This document shows positions 1 through 10,055 of a stretch of 64,000 nt of DNA, piece after piece (position 1 is the first letter of the stretch; every line of letters begins with the position of its first letter). Both the position numbers and the translations under genes were made by a program. The notes beneath the pieces were generated by a model that saw only the letters and a list, made by a program, of their open reading frames with translations, ran no database searches and had not been told where the DNA came from. The stretch comes from Orychophragmus violaceus (taxonomy: Eukaryota > Streptophyta > Magnoliopsida > Brassicales > Brassicaceae), in the NCBI GenBank assembly GCA_030180135.1, contig CM058238.1:86002619-86066618 (forward strand). Reading direction: 5' to 3'.

Positions 1-1060
1 ATTTTGAAACAAAACTCGTGAAATATTCACATGTGCAGTTAACATTAAAGAGTCTCATTTGCCTAACCTTTATACTGTTGTTCAATTTTTGCTTTTATCA
101 TAACAATAGCACTTGAATAAGTTATTCTGGTTATACGGATCAAAAACTTGATCATAGGTTCCGTCTTAATCTCATTTCTTGAATGAAAAAAAAAAAAGAA
201 TGAAAGAAAATGAGTCGGGTCGGGTCGCGTTTGGGACCCAGGAGACAGAAACTGAGTGAGAATCCGAGTCAGGACCCGAGTGATGGTCGTGGAAGCCAGC
301 CTGGTCTGAATTGTAATGGGCCTATGTGGTTCCGAAGCGTAGACCGTACGGACTGTTACCATGTGCTTTAAAGACCAACAAAACATATTTAAAGCACAAA
401 ATAATTCATCAAATAATCTCATCAAATCGAACCGTAGTTGTTTTTTTGTGTGATCTGTTTATTAATCTTTATTTTCATTTAATAATAAAATAGGAGTAAT
501 TGATTGCTTTTACATCGTTAGATTTGATGGTGATAATTTATAGAGCACTTAGAGCACATGCAGCGGTGAGACTGGGGGAGTTTCCTAGGCAAATAAATTA
601 TTTAAATAATGTGGGTCTCATGTGGGGCCCACTTTTTTTTTAATATACGGTTACTTAAATCTCTTAAATAAGAGACGTCTCTTGCACTGTGCAAGACACG
701 TGTCGAATTCTAATTGGTTGGAATTTTTTTTTTTTTTTTTTTTTTTCGTCTTTCAAAAAAAAAAAAAAAAATTAATAAAAAAAATAACATTAAGAAACCC
801 TACCTGCGTCCGCGGATGGACGTGGTCTTATGGCTGCTATACTCAAGGGTACGTTAACGTACGTGTTAGATTTTACATAGCAATGGAAATATTTAAGATT
901 CGCATTGGTCGTGTCGCTTGTGTCAGACTAAACGACAATGTATTAAACGTAGATAAAATGGTGGCCACAATTGAAAAATGTGAGATAATTAAAGTGGATT
1001 TTTATGACAAAAGAAAAAAATAGGACCAAAAATTTAAAAATATATGACGAAAGCTAATAT
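1..1060. other. AT-rich stretch without a recognisable gene
   Basis: No protein-like reading frame is convincing here. From about 541 the sequence has a string of short self-complementary blocks, for example around AAATAAGAGACGTCTCTT near 665-683, then 23 T (724-746), an 8-base spacer and 17 A (755-771). This is typical of a small nonautonomous element, but I found no terminal inverted repeats or target duplication to define one. The last part may include the 5' untranslated region of the LINE that follows. Confidence 0.4.
724..771. repeat. Poly(T)/poly(A) inverted hairpin
   Basis: Twenty-three T residues are followed by an 8-base spacer (747-754) and seventeen A residues, so the stretch could fold into an almost perfect A:T hairpin. 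It may be the relic of two poly(A)-tailed insertions in opposite orientation, or slippage. Length is unreliable in any assembly. Confidence 0.6.
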
Positions 1061-1342
1061 ATGACGAATATTGGCGATTTTTGGGCGATTTTTCTGCGGT
1101 TATCTTTTCAAGCAGTTTCTCAGATAACTGCGACGGTTTCCTTCACAACCGCCGATGATCTTGGCCACTACAATCAACTACCCACTACGGCATGCACGAT
1201 CCCTAGTGAAGCACATCCCCTTCCTGTTCGGGAAGATGCAAATCAGTATAAATTCGAATCAACCCGATGGAAGTTCCCCACAATCTCAATTTATCAAGCA
1301 ATCACCCAGTTTGATCTTCGATTCTACTCAATACTTCGTAAA

Positions 1343-2614
1343 ATGGCGGACAATTTACGGAGAGCGATGCAAGATATTGACCTCGGTGCGGAAGATGAAC
1401 CAATTGCTCTTCCCCCAGATGTGGTTAACCAAGCAGCAGATGAGAACCGGTTTATCCTTATCGGACGACCAACGATCCCGCGTCGTCAAAACCTAAGATC
1501 AATCATCGCGAACCTCCCCAGGAGTTGGGGTCATGGCGGACAAGTACATGGGCGAATCAGTGAGGGTGGGAGATTCCAGTTTATCTTCCCTTCAGAAGAA
1601 ATCATGGAGAATGTTTTCAACCGAGGACCATGGGCTTTCGCCGACCGCATGCTTGTACTTCAGAGGTGGAATCCTTACCTAGATCCGGAAAGCCTCAATT
1701 TCATTGGTTTTTGGATTCAGATACGGGGAATTCCTTTACAATTCCTGAGCCTGGATGTGGTTTCACATATTGGACGTGCGATGGCTCGAACAAATGGGCA
1801 CTTTCTGATGGATGTTGATTACGACTCTGAAGCAGCGATAAGAGTGGAGTATGCACGAGTGCGAATCAACTGGGATATCCGGTGACCACTCCGATTTCAG
1901 AGATACTTCCAGTTCACTGGTGGGATCAACACTCTTCTCCGATTCCGATATGAGCGACTTAGAGGTTTTTGTGAGGTATGTGGTCTCATCACACATGACT
2001 CTGGGAATTGTCTGCTTCAGAATGGGGGTCCAGGCCAGCAGAGTGATGATGAGGGTGATGATGGGCCAGATAATGGGAATGGACCAAGTGAAGCACGGTT
2101 TCATCATCGCAGCCTCATGATTCGGGAAATAAATGAAGAGGAGGCAGCACAAATTGCTAACCAGAACAATGGCAACAATGACAATGAGGCTAATGGCAGA
2201 GAACCAACAATTGAGATTCCTGATGAGGAAGAAGTGATACCTGAAGACTCAGAACCAGATGAAGCAGCTTTACAGGAAGCAGCAGAATTTCTGAATGGAG
2301 AGCAACAATTTAACATGTACCGGCATGAGTTGGAAATGAATGCAACTATCTTTGAAGCTCCATTTCATTCGGGAATGGATCACCATCAAGGCTCTGCATC
2401 TAATGAACAATCAGACAATATTGATCTGCCAGAACAAACAGGAAGACCTGAATATCTGAAACGCAAGAGAGAAGGGGATGGAACAACTGGAGATGAAGAG
2501 ATCCGAAGGTATGTCAGACGGGAGAGAGGAGAAAGTAGTACAAAACAAAAGGTTGAGCAACCTGAAGCTCCAGTGAGTGGTGTGGTGGACCCAAAACCAC
2601 ACGGTCCACCATGA
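1343..2614 (+). pseudogene. LINE ORF1 protein (DUF4283-like plus CCHC knuckle), one in-frame stop
   Basis: ORF1 proteins of plant LINEs bind the element RNA and help form the ribonucleoprotein. I choose the ATG at 1343 because homologous proteins begin just before the acidic N-terminus and the upstream ATG at 1061 adds unrelated residues. The N-terminal 180 codons resemble the DUF4283 region common to plant LINE ORF1 (FIFPSEEIM, GPWAF, FIGFWIQIRGIPL). A TGA at 1883-1885 interrupts the frame, but the same frame stays open afterwards: it encodes a CX2CX4HX4C knuckle (1970-2011), then an acidic tail to the stop at 2612-2614. The protein would be about 423 residues. The break therefore looks like a single substitution, with no frameshift. 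The stop overlaps the ORF2 start. Confidence 0.85.
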
Positions 2615-5600
2615 GAACACTAGCTTGGAACTGTCGAGGTCTTGGCAATGACTCGACAGTTCGACGCCTAAAAGAGATCACTTCAAAGTATCTCTTGGAC
2701 ATCATATGCCTCTCTGAAACGAAGCAACAAGACAACTACATAAGGGATTTAGCGTGTGAAATGGGTCTCAATCATGTATCGGTTCCTCCTAGAGGTTTAA
2801 GTGGGGGTTTAGTAGTTCTTTGGAAGCAGCATGTAAATCTCTCTATTTCTTTTCAGTCCCACAACCTTGTAGATTGTTATGTGGAATGCAATGGTTTTAA
2901 CTACTATCTCTCATTTATTTATGGCCATCCTGAACCAAGTCTGCGTAATAACCTCTGGGAACGATTGGAAAGAATCTCTCTCACTCGACAGGAACCGTGG
3001 ATAGTCATGGGAGACTACAATGAGATACTAAACAATAGTGAAAAAGTTGGAGGAAGACAAAGACCTGAGAGAAGCTTTCAGGCTATCAGAAGAATGGTCC
3101 AACAATGTGGTTTGACAGACTTGAACTCTATTGGTAATCGATTCTCTTGGTCAGGTCAGCGTGGAAGTCACCTTGTGCAATGCTGTCTGGACCGAACGAT
3201 GGCAAATAGTGAATGGCATAGTTTATTTCCTGAGTCTGAAACACATTTTCTGGAACTTGGAGAATCAGACCATCGACCATTGATAACCTTCATAGCACAT
3301 TCACCAGCTGTTAGAAGAGGAAAGTTCATTTATGATGATCGGTTGACTGAAAAGGAAGGCTTTCGAGAAGTAGTACGAAGAGGATGGAATCATGCTCCTC
3401 AACATAGCTCTCCCCTCTCAGTGTATCAAAGACTGTTACATTGCCGGAAGCATATTTCCCGCTGGAAACAAGCCAATGTTGTTAATACACGAGAACTAAT
3501 TACTCTCAAGAGACATCAACTAGACAGAGCCCTTACATCTCCAACTGCTACTGACTCTGAGCGTGTTCTATTGAGAGAAGAGTTAAACCAGGCATATTTG
3601 GAAGAAGAAACTTATTGGAAAAGAAAAAGCAGGAACAAATGGCTTAGAGATGGTGATAGAAATACTAGATACTACCATCTGATAACGAAAACAAGGAGGA
3701 ACAGGAGCAGACTCTCAGCAATAACTGATGAAAATGGTATTATCCGAAGAGGAGATAAAGAAATTGGAGAAGTTGCTGTTAATTATTTCAAGAACTTGTT
3801 TACATCACAGAGACCTACTCTGCAGAGATTTGAAACGGTATTCCAGGATTTTCAGAACAGAGTTACCACAGAGATGAATGCTGAGCTTACAAGACCAATT
3901 ACCCGAGAAGAAATCCAAGATGCTGCCTTTTCTATAGGAGCACATAAAGCCCCAGGACCTGATGGTTTTACTGGAGCTTTTTACCATAAGCATTGGTTGG
4001 ATATTAGTCCTGAAATAGAGAAGGAGATACTACAGTTCTTTGACAATGGGGAAATGGATCAAAGACACAATCATACCCACATTTGTCTGATTCCTAAAGT
4101 TCAAGCTCCAACTACAATGGCAGAGTTCAGACCTATATCATTATGTAATGTATCTTACAAAATGATATCCAAGATACTGGTTAACAGATTAAAGGAACAC
4201 CTTGGGAATATCATCTCAGAGAATCAAGCTGCCTTTGTTCCTGGTCGGATGATTACAGATAATATCATCATTGCCCATGAGATGTACCACACACTAAAGG
4301 TACGTAAGAGACAATCAAAGTCATATATGGCACTGAAAACAGATATTTCCAAGGCATATGATCGCATTGAATGGAGTTTTTTGCAAGAAGTCATGATACG
4401 TATGGGATTTGATCAGAAATGGATTAGATGGGTCATGGACTGTATCTCTACAGTTACATTCTCTGTGTTGATTAATGGATCACCAACAGACTCATTCACA
4501 CCGGAACGTGGCCTCAGGCAAGGAGACCCACTATCTCCATATATGTTTATTCTCTGTGCAGAAGTTTTATCCCATCTCATGACTAAAGCTGGTATGGAAC
4601 GACGTATACAAGGAATGAAACTATGCAACCAAGGGCCAGCGGTAAACCATCTATTATTTGCTGACGACTCCTTATTCTTTACATTAGCTAATGTAAAATC
4701 CTGCTCAGCCATTCAAGAAGTGTTTGCCATGTATGAACAAGCTTCTGGTCAGACAGTCAATTTAACAAAATCAGCTATTACATTTGGAAGTAGAGTACAA
4801 AGTCGAGTTAAAACTCAAATTAGACACATGTTGGGGATTCACAATGAAGGCGGTGGTGGCAAGTATTTGGGAATACCGGAGCAGTTTGGTCGGAAAAAGG
4901 TGGATATGTTCCAATACATTATCCAAAAAGTAGAAGAAAGAACAAAAGGATGGAATAGAAGGTACTTATCTCCTGGTGGTAAAGAAGTCTTACTTAAAGC
5001 AGTGGCAACTGCAATGCCGGTCTTCTCAATGAATGTTTTCAAACTACCTAAAACAATATGTGAGGAAATCAATGGGATCATGGCAAGATTCTGGTGGAGT
5101 TCAGGAGAAAGAAAAGGTATGCATTGGTTTAGCTGGAATAAACTGTGTACGCCAAAGAGAGAGGGTGGCTTAGGATTCAGGGAATTGGAAGCTTTCAACT
5201 TAGCATTATTGGGAAAACAAGTCTGGAGAATCCTCACAGTTCCTGATTGTCTGATGGCCAGAATGTTGAAAGGAAGATACTTCCCCAACAATAATATACT
5301 TAACAGTAGAGCATCAACAAACCAATCCTATGTATGGAGATCCCTTTTGGAAGGCAAAACTTTACTAAAGCAGGGACTGAAAGTTAATATTGGAGATGGA
5401 GAACACACACAATGCTGGACTGATCCGTGGTTGCCAACTAGTCCTCCAAGACCACCACGGCCAAGGAATGATCAAATCCCACCTATCAAAGTTGAAGAAC
5501 TGATCACGCGAACCCGACAATGGGATGAACAGAAGATCAGAGATATAGTTACTGAGGAAGATGTCAGTGAAATTCTACAGATACACCTAAGTAACAGACC

Positions 5601-6711
5601 AATGGAGGATACTATTGGGTGGTATTACAATAAATCAGGAGAGTACTCGGTTAAATCAGCATATTGGCTTGCTACACACCCTCAAGATCAACCTATTGGG
5701 GAAATACCAGGTTCAACTACCCTAAAACAAGCTCTATGGAAGATACAGACAGCACCAAAACTTAGACATTTTCTCTGGAGACTGGTATCTGGTGCATTAG
5801 GAACAAAGTCAGAACTATATCGGCGACATATTTCCTCATCCGGTGCCTGTCCTCGATGTACAATACATGAAGAAACCATACAACATCTCTTTTTTGATTG
5901 CCATTATGCTCAGCAGGTTTGGAGGGCTTCTGGATTCCCCCACTCTAGCATCCATGATGTTCAAACTTCCGTAGAAGACAAGTTGCTGATACTCATCTCA
6001 AATCAGAATACTCTCCCTTTGCATCTGCATCAACAGGGGATATGGACATTATGGCGGCTGTGGAAGAGCAGGAACATATTGCTGTACCAACAGAAAGATA
6101 TCCAATGGGAAACACTCGCTCAACTAGCACAACAGGACGCTAAAGAATGGCTAGATAACCAACATCTCCTAACTAATATCTACTCAACACATGATTGGAA
6201 TCAGAACGGAGCATCAAGAACATGGACCAGACCGTTTCAAAGTTGGATAAAGTGCAATTTTGATGGATCACATTCTCGGCAACCTAACTCGGGTACAGGC
6301 TGGATAATAAGAGATGATCAGGGAGGATACTGTGGAGCTGGACAAGGCATAGTACCTCGTCTATCATCACCTCTACAAGCTGAGATTCAAGCTCTGATAA
6401 TGGCTATGCAACATTGCTGGAGCAAGGGTTACCGTAAAGTACAATTTGAAGGAGATTGTCAACAATTGATTAATGCAGTCAACAAACAAACTAAAGATTT
6501 TGAGAATATGAATTGGTATCAAGATATATGGTGTTGGAAGAATCGTTTTGAAGAGACAAAGTTCACATGGAGCCCAAGAACATCTAATGAAGCGGCTCAT
6601 ACACTTGCAACACATAATGTAGCTTCTAGAGCAAGTTTTATTTCATACAATCTTCCACCTAGATTCCTCTCTGATATCATTCATAAGGACTATGTAATAT
6701 CTCATATATAG
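2611..6711 (+). CDS. LINE ORF2: endonuclease, reverse transcriptase, RNase H
   Basis: A 1366-residue polyprotein for target-primed reverse transcription. Domains in order: APE-type endonuclease (about 1-225; LAWNCRGLGN at the start, GDYNEIL near 145, SDHRPL near 218); reverse transcriptase (about 440-720; PGPDGF, KTDISKAYDRIEW, GLRQGDPLSPYMFIL, catalytic FADD in LLFADDSLFF near 685); a zf-RVT segment (about 1035-1115; CPRC..H..H..C pattern); and a C-terminal RNase H (about 1210-1340; CNFDGS, QAEIQAL, FEGDCQQL, NEAAHTLA). The last RNase H position, often Asp, is His, which is common in plant copies. The start ATG overlaps the ORF1 TGA (ATGA), implying termination-reinitiation. No stop or frameshift is visible, so the enzyme could be functional. 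Confidence 0.95.
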   Translation: MRTLAWNCRGLGNDSTVRRLKEITSKYLLDIICLSETKQQDNYIRDLACEMGLNHVSVPPRGLSGGLVVLWKQHVNLSISFQSHNLVDCYVECNGFNYYLSFIYGHPEPSLRNNLWERLERISLTRQEPWIVMGDYNEILNNSEKVGGRQRPERSFQAIRRMVQQCGLTDLNSIGNRFSWSGQRGSHLVQCCLDRTMANSEWHSLFPESETHFLELGESDHRPLITFIAHSPAVRRGKFIYDDRLTEKEGFREVVRRGWNHAPQHSSPLSVYQRLLHCRKHISRWKQANVVNTRELITLKRHQLDRALTSPTATDSERVLLREELNQAYLEEETYWKRKSRNKWLRDGDRNTRYYHLITKTRRNRSRLSAITDENGIIRRGDKEIGEVAVNYFKNLFTSQRPTLQRFETVFQDFQNRVTTEMNAELTRPITREEIQDAAFSIGAHKAPGPDGFTGAFYHKHWLDISPEIEKEILQFFDNGEMDQRHNHTHICLIPKVQAPTTMAEFRPISLCNVSYKMISKILVNRLKEHLGNIISENQAAFVPGRMITDNIIIAHEMYHTLKVRKRQSKSYMALKTDISKAYDRIEWSFLQEVMIRMGFDQKWIRWVMDCISTVTFSVLINGSPTDSFTPERGLRQGDPLSPYMFILCAEVLSHLMTKAGMERRIQGMKLCNQGPAVNHLLFADDSLFFTLANVKSCSAIQEVFAMYEQASGQTVNLTKSAITFGSRVQSRVKTQIRHMLGIHNEGGGGKYLGIPEQFGRKKVDMFQYIIQKVEERTKGWNRRYLSPGGKEVLLKAVATAMPVFSMNVFKLPKTICEEINGIMARFWWSSGERKGMHWFSWNKLCTPKREGGLGFRELEAFNLALLGKQVWRILTVPDCLMARMLKGRYFPNNNILNSRASTNQSYVWRSLLEGKTLLKQGLKVNIGDGEHTQCWTDPWLPTSPPRPPRPRNDQIPPIKVEELITRTRQWDEQKIRDIVTEEDVSEILQIHLSNRPMEDTIGWYYNKSGEYSVKSAYWLATHPQDQPIGEIPGSTTLKQALWKIQTAPKLRHFLWRLVSGALGTKSELYRRHISSSGACPRCTIHEETIQHLFFDCHYAQQVWRASGFPHSSIHDVQTSVEDKLLILISNQNTLPLHLHQQGIWTLWRLWKSRNILLYQQKDIQWETLAQLAQQDAKEWLDNQHLLTNIYSTHDWNQNGASRTWTRPFQSWIKCNFDGSHSRQPNSGTGWIIRDDQGGYCGAGQGIVPRLSSPLQAEIQALIMAMQHCWSKGYRKVQFEGDCQQLINAVNKQTKDFENMNWYQDIWCWKNRFEETKFTWSPRTSNEAAHTLATHNVASRASFISYNLPPRFLSDIIHKDYVISHI

Positions 6712-6751
6712 CAATTCTCAGACGAGAAAAAAAAAAAAAAGAAAAAAAAAA

Positions 6752-7172
6752 TGTTAAGTGATCTGTTATTTCTACTTTTTTTGAACCTTTTTATTATTTC
6801 TATTTACAAACTTAACAAGTGTATATTATTTATTTTGTATTAATGAATCAATTATAAAATTACTGAAAATAATTTTAAGTTATTTTTATTTTTCATTACA
6901 AAACTTAACTAGTGTACGTTTTTATATCATTGCAAAACTATCCAAAATCAGCAAAATTATAAATGTGATTTTGTCATTTTGTTTATATATATATCTATTT
7001 TATTTAGTTTAAATTATACTTTTCGTACTTTTATTTTATTTTGGTAAAACGGTTTTAGGTTCTATTGACAATATATTAATATTTAGTAGAATTCAGTATA
7101 TTTATATAACATATTCATGTAGAATCATCAAAAAAATATTGAATACGGTATCTCAACTAATTAATAACAAAA
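6752..7172. other. AT-rich spacer
   Basis: Very AT-rich DNA between the LINE tail and the retroposon target duplication. I see no coding, repeat or regulatory structure in it. Confidence 0.6.
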
Positions 7173-7175
7173 GAC

Positions 7176-7183
<8 letters not shown>
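7173..7183. repeat. Target-site duplication, left copy
   Basis: GACATTATATT, identical to 8062-8072. The pair brackets the minus-strand poly(A) retroposon. Confidence 0.85.
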
Positions 7184-7209
<26 letters not shown>

Positions 7210-8061
7210 GGTCAACAAGTCGGATTCATGGGCCAAGGCCAAATTACAAACGGGCTAAAGCCCGATACAATGAGGAAACGCAAACGCAAACGCACTCGTG
7301 GGGATAAGACCACCACGTGGCATAACCAGAGGAAGCCAGCATGCGAGACACGCGTCACGCAAAAGAGAACCACCGAGAACTCGCCGACCGCCGCGGAGGA
7401 AAGCGCAGCCGCATGGAACCGGATCAACTCACTGCATCCGCCAGGACCGTTTGCCGATCCGCACCTCCCAAAACCACCGTTCAAGCAAACCTGCATCAAA
7501 GAAGATCGAAAGTAACTCCACCAGAGACCGCCGAAGCTGGAAGCGCCACCGCCGGAAAGAGAAAATCTCCTCGCAGAATCCCCAGACGCTTGTCCTCTAA
7601 AGCAGGGGCACGGAAGCGATTTTAGACCAGACAGACCGGTGAGGCTCAGGGAGAGCTCCGCTAAGAAACTCAGGTGAAGAACGGCGAGAGAGAAGAAACA
7701 AGGGAGCCGGATCGAAGAAAACTCGCAGAGCGAGTAACCGGAAAAATCCGGAGAGTCCGATAAATCGGAATAAACGTCGGCCATAGAAAACGAACTTGAG
7801 TTTATTGGCGACGGCGACAGACTATACATGCACCGACACAAGCCTAACCCAAAACAAAACCGCCGGAAAGCCGGTAAGACCGAAACCGATAAGCACCGAG
7901 AAAAAAGAAAGCCCCTTCTGAAAGATTTGAAAGCGAGAAGAAGAGGCAATCAGAAAAAAACTCGTCAGGCAGAAGGAGGAGGAGAGAAACCGCCTGAATC
8001 GGAAGCGATTCCGGCGAACCGGAAATCGCACACTCTCTCTCGAGAGAGTCGGTCTTTCTTT
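7184..8061 (-). mobile_element. Poly(A) retroposon, Sadhu-like, about 0.88 kb
   Basis: On the minus strand this element begins near 8061, beside a perfect CTCTCTCGAGAGAG palindrome (8034-8047), and ends in about 26 A (plus-strand T from 7184). It is bracketed by an 11-bp direct repeat, the mark of target-primed reverse transcription. Length, poly(A) tail and lack of reverse transcriptase fit the Arabidopsis Sadhu retroposons, but family identity is inferred from architecture only. The minus strand has an open frame of 245 codons (7949-7212), rich in Ser, Arg and Phe, with no domain I recognise. On the plus strand the same bases give Arg/Lys-rich frames that I regard as shadows. Confidence 0.75.
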
Positions 8062-8072
8062 GACATTATATT
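8062..8072. repeat. Target-site duplication, right copy
   Basis: GACATTATATT, matching 7173-7183 exactly. Confidence 0.85.
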
Positions 8073-8598
8073 ATGAAATATACTTGTTAAAACTTGTTAT
8101 CTAGAATATCAATTTTTATTTTCTCTTGATATTAGCATGCAAAACAAAACAAAACTTTTTTTTTCCAAAAGCAAAACATAACCATGTGTTATCTCTAAAA
8201 ACCAAAAACCTAACTACCATTTGTAAGGTTTGTAATTGAGATTCCATTAACATCTCTAAATGTGTTTTTCTTCTTACTATTCAAAATTTCTGTATATAAA
8301 ACAGGTAATTATAATATACAAAAAATAAAAAAATCTTGGCGTTTCTAAATATTCAGATTGTTGTAATAAATAGCAAAAAAAATAGAAGACAGACAACGAC
8401 AGCTGTGTCTTTCTTTCTCTGTAAACGTTACACTTGCACAAATTTATTTGTTTTTTTCTCTTATTATTCGATATTTTAAAATTTCCCACTTGACATAAAT
8501 AATCAATAAAAAACTATTCAAATGAGGTAATTACAAATACATGCAAAAATACAAATTATAAAATATACAGAAAATAATATTTCATTCTCTCTCTCTCG
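8073..8598. other. Upstream region of the GATL gene
   Basis: AT-rich sequence between the retroposon and the TATA box. No gene is seen. It presumably holds distal promoter elements; I can name none with confidence. Confidence 0.5.
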
Positions 8599-8608
8599 TT
8601 TATATAGG
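8599..8608 (+). promoter_or_regulatory. Probable TATA box of the GATL gene
   Basis: TTTATATAGG lies 377 bases before the GATL start codon and is flanked by CT runs (8586-8597 and 8645-8659) typical of plant core promoters. It predicts transcription starting near 8630-8640 and a leader of about 340 bases. Confidence 0.55.
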
Positions 8609-8756
8609 TGAAATATTAAAAATAAATAAAACTAAACCATATATTCTCTCTCTCTCTCTGTTCATCGTCTTCTTCTGTCTGCTGCGAGAGCTTCGAGCAG
8701 AGAAGGAGAGAAGAGAAGGTTTAGAGCGCACTGTGCGGCGCATGGTGCTTCTCTGA

Positions 8757-8804
8757 TTTCTTATCCTGCGCATCTCCGTTGGTTTCTTATCCTGCGCATC
8801 TCCG
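8757..8804 (+). repeat. 22-bp tandem duplication in the GATL leader
   Basis: TTTCTTATCCTGCGCATCTCCG occurs at 8757-8778 and again at 8783-8804, 26 bases apart, inside the predicted 5' untranslated region. A four-codon uORF (ATG at 8742, stop TGA 8754-8756) ends just before it. Confidence 0.8.
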
Positions 8805-8821
8805 CCTAGTTTCGGTGTCTC

Positions 8822-8893
8822 ATGGACGCTCCTTCTCCTTCTCTCTCCAAAGAAAAAAAACTCTTCGGTTTGTTTTTCAGGATGAAATTTTAG
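8822..8893 (+). promoter_or_regulatory. Upstream ORF (23 codons) in the GATL leader
   Basis: ATG at 8822 opens a 23-codon frame ending in TAG at 8891-8893, 82 bases before the GATL start. A second in-frame ATG lies at 8882. If the leader is unspliced this uORF could lower translation of the main frame. A splice acceptor-like TTTTTCAG ends at 8880, so a leader intron could remove most of it. Which is true cannot be decided from sequence alone. Confidence 0.4.
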
Positions 8894-8975
8894 GGTTTTC
8901 ACATTGAAGAATCGCTTTTTTTTGTTTCGTTGATTTCGATTCGGATTCCGAAGAAATTAATTAGCATTTCTCGAA

Positions 8976-10055
8976 ATGCTTTGGATTACGAGATTTTCTG
9001 GATTTTTCTCCGCCGTGATGGCAGTGATCGTCTTATCTCCGTCGTTTCAGTCGTTTCCTCCGGCGGTGGCGATCCGGTCTCTCGACGCTTACCTCCGACC
9101 GCCGCCCCCATCGGATCAGAGTTTGATATCATCCTTCAGAAAATCCCCCGTTTTTCGCAATGCCGACGAATGTCTCTCTTCCGGCGGTGCAGATTCCGGC
9201 GTCTGCAACCCCTCGTTGGTCCACGTGGCGATTACACTCGACGTTGAGTACCTTCGTGGCTCAATAGCAGCCGTCAATTCCATCCTCCAGCACTCGATGT
9301 GCCCAGAGAGCGTCTTCTTCCACTTCATCGTCTCCGAGACAAACCTCGAGTCGCTGGTGAGATCGACTTTCCCGGAATTGAAATTCAACGTTTACTATTT
9401 TGCCCCCGAGACTGTTCGTGGTTTGATCTCTTCCTCCGTGAGACAAGCTCTCGAGCAGCCGTTAAATTACGCCAGGAATTACCTAGCGGATCTGCTCGAG
9501 CCCTGCGTTAACCGGGTCATATACTTGGATTCTGATCTCATCGTCGTCGACGACATCGCGAAGCTCTGGAAAACCGGTCTAGATTCGAGGATAATCGGAG
9601 CTCCGGAGTACTGCCACGCGAATTTCACAAAATACTTCACCGGAGGATTCTGGTCAGACGAGAGATTCTCCGGCACTTTTCGAGGGAGAAACCCTTGCTA
9701 CTTCAACACAGGAGTGATGGTGATAGATCTAAAGAAATGGAGACGAGCTGGGTACACGAGAAGAATCGAGAAATGGATGGAGATTCAGAAAACTGAGCGG
9801 ATTTACGAGCTCGGCTCGCTTCCACCGTTTCTTCTTGTTTTCGCCGGTCATGTGGCGCCGATTTCACACAGGTGGAACCAGCACGGGCTCGGTGGGGACA
9901 ATGTTAGAGGTAGCTGTCGTGATTTGCATCCTGGTCCAGTGAGCTTGCTTCATTGGTCCGGTAGTGGCAAGCCATGGTTAAGACTCGATTCAAAACGTCC
10001 TTGTCCGTTAGATGCTCTGTGGACACCTTACGACTTGTATCGACACTCGCACTGA
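8976..10055 (+). CDS. GATL5: Galacturonosyltransferase-like protein, GT8 family, GATL5-like
   Basis: A single-exon gene for a 359-residue GT8 glycosyltransferase of the GATL clade, enzymes of pectin and xylan synthesis in the Golgi. In Arabidopsis GATL5 affects seed-coat mucilage. Residues 1-33 form a hydrophobic N-terminal signal peptide or anchor. GT8 landmarks: HVAITLD (83-89), the metal-binding DxD in [11 protein letters not shown] (185-187), NTGVMVIDL (244-252), [12 protein letters not shown] (about 298-309) and HWSGSGKPW (326-334). NFT at 216-218 is a possible N-glycosylation site. The start is supported by the conserved MLWI-TRFS beginning of the clade and by the family length of about 340-390 residues. 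From memory the C-terminal half is closest to GATL5, then GATL7; the symbol is an orthology inference. All key residues are present and the frame is open. It is the only host gene in the window that looks functional. Confidence 0.93.
   Translation: MLWITRFSGFFSAVMAVIVLSPSFQSFPPAVAIRSLDAYLRPPPPSDQSLISSFRKSPVFRNADECLSSGGADSGVCNPSLVHVAITLDVEYLRGSIAAVNSILQHSMCPESVFFHFIVSETNLESLVRSTFPELKFNVYYFAPETVRGLISSSVRQALEQPLNYARNYLADLLEPCVNRVIYLDSDLIVVDDIAKLWKTGLDSRIIGAPEYCHANFTKYFTGGFWSDERFSGTFRGRNPCYFNTGVMVIDLKKWRRAGYTRRIEKWMEIQKTERIYELGSLPPFLLVFAGHVAPISHRWNQHGLGGDNVRGSCRDLHPGPVSLLHWSGSGKPWLRLDSKRPCPLDALWTPYDLYRHSH

Larger units (their letters stand above)
1075..6751 (+). mobile_element. L1-type LINE (plant, with RNase H), nearly intact
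   Basis: Non-LTR retrotransposon with the plant L1 layout: ORF1 (nucleic-acid binding, CCHC knuckle), ORF2 (endonuclease, reverse transcriptase, zinc-binding domain, RNase H) and a 3' poly(A) tail interrupted by one G (6727-6751) about 15 bases after the ORF2 stop. The 5' end is uncertain; I place it where the GC-richer leader begins. A weak alternative is GTGATCTGTT at 450-459 and 6758-6767 as a target duplication, which would put the 5' end near 460. ORF2 is uninterrupted over 1366 codons and ORF1 carries one stop, so the copy is young. Confidence 0.9.

Noticed and set aside
450..6767. GTGATCTGTT at 450-459 and 6758-6767 as the LINE target duplication
   Set aside because: The match is only 10 bp in AT-rich DNA, six bases separate it from the poly(A) tail, and it would make an unusually long leader. 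Kept only as a weak alternative.
7228..7625. Three overlapping Arg/Lys-rich plus-strand frames as genes
   Set aside because: They are shadows of the GC-richer minus-strand retroposon, in three frames over the same bases, with no domain.
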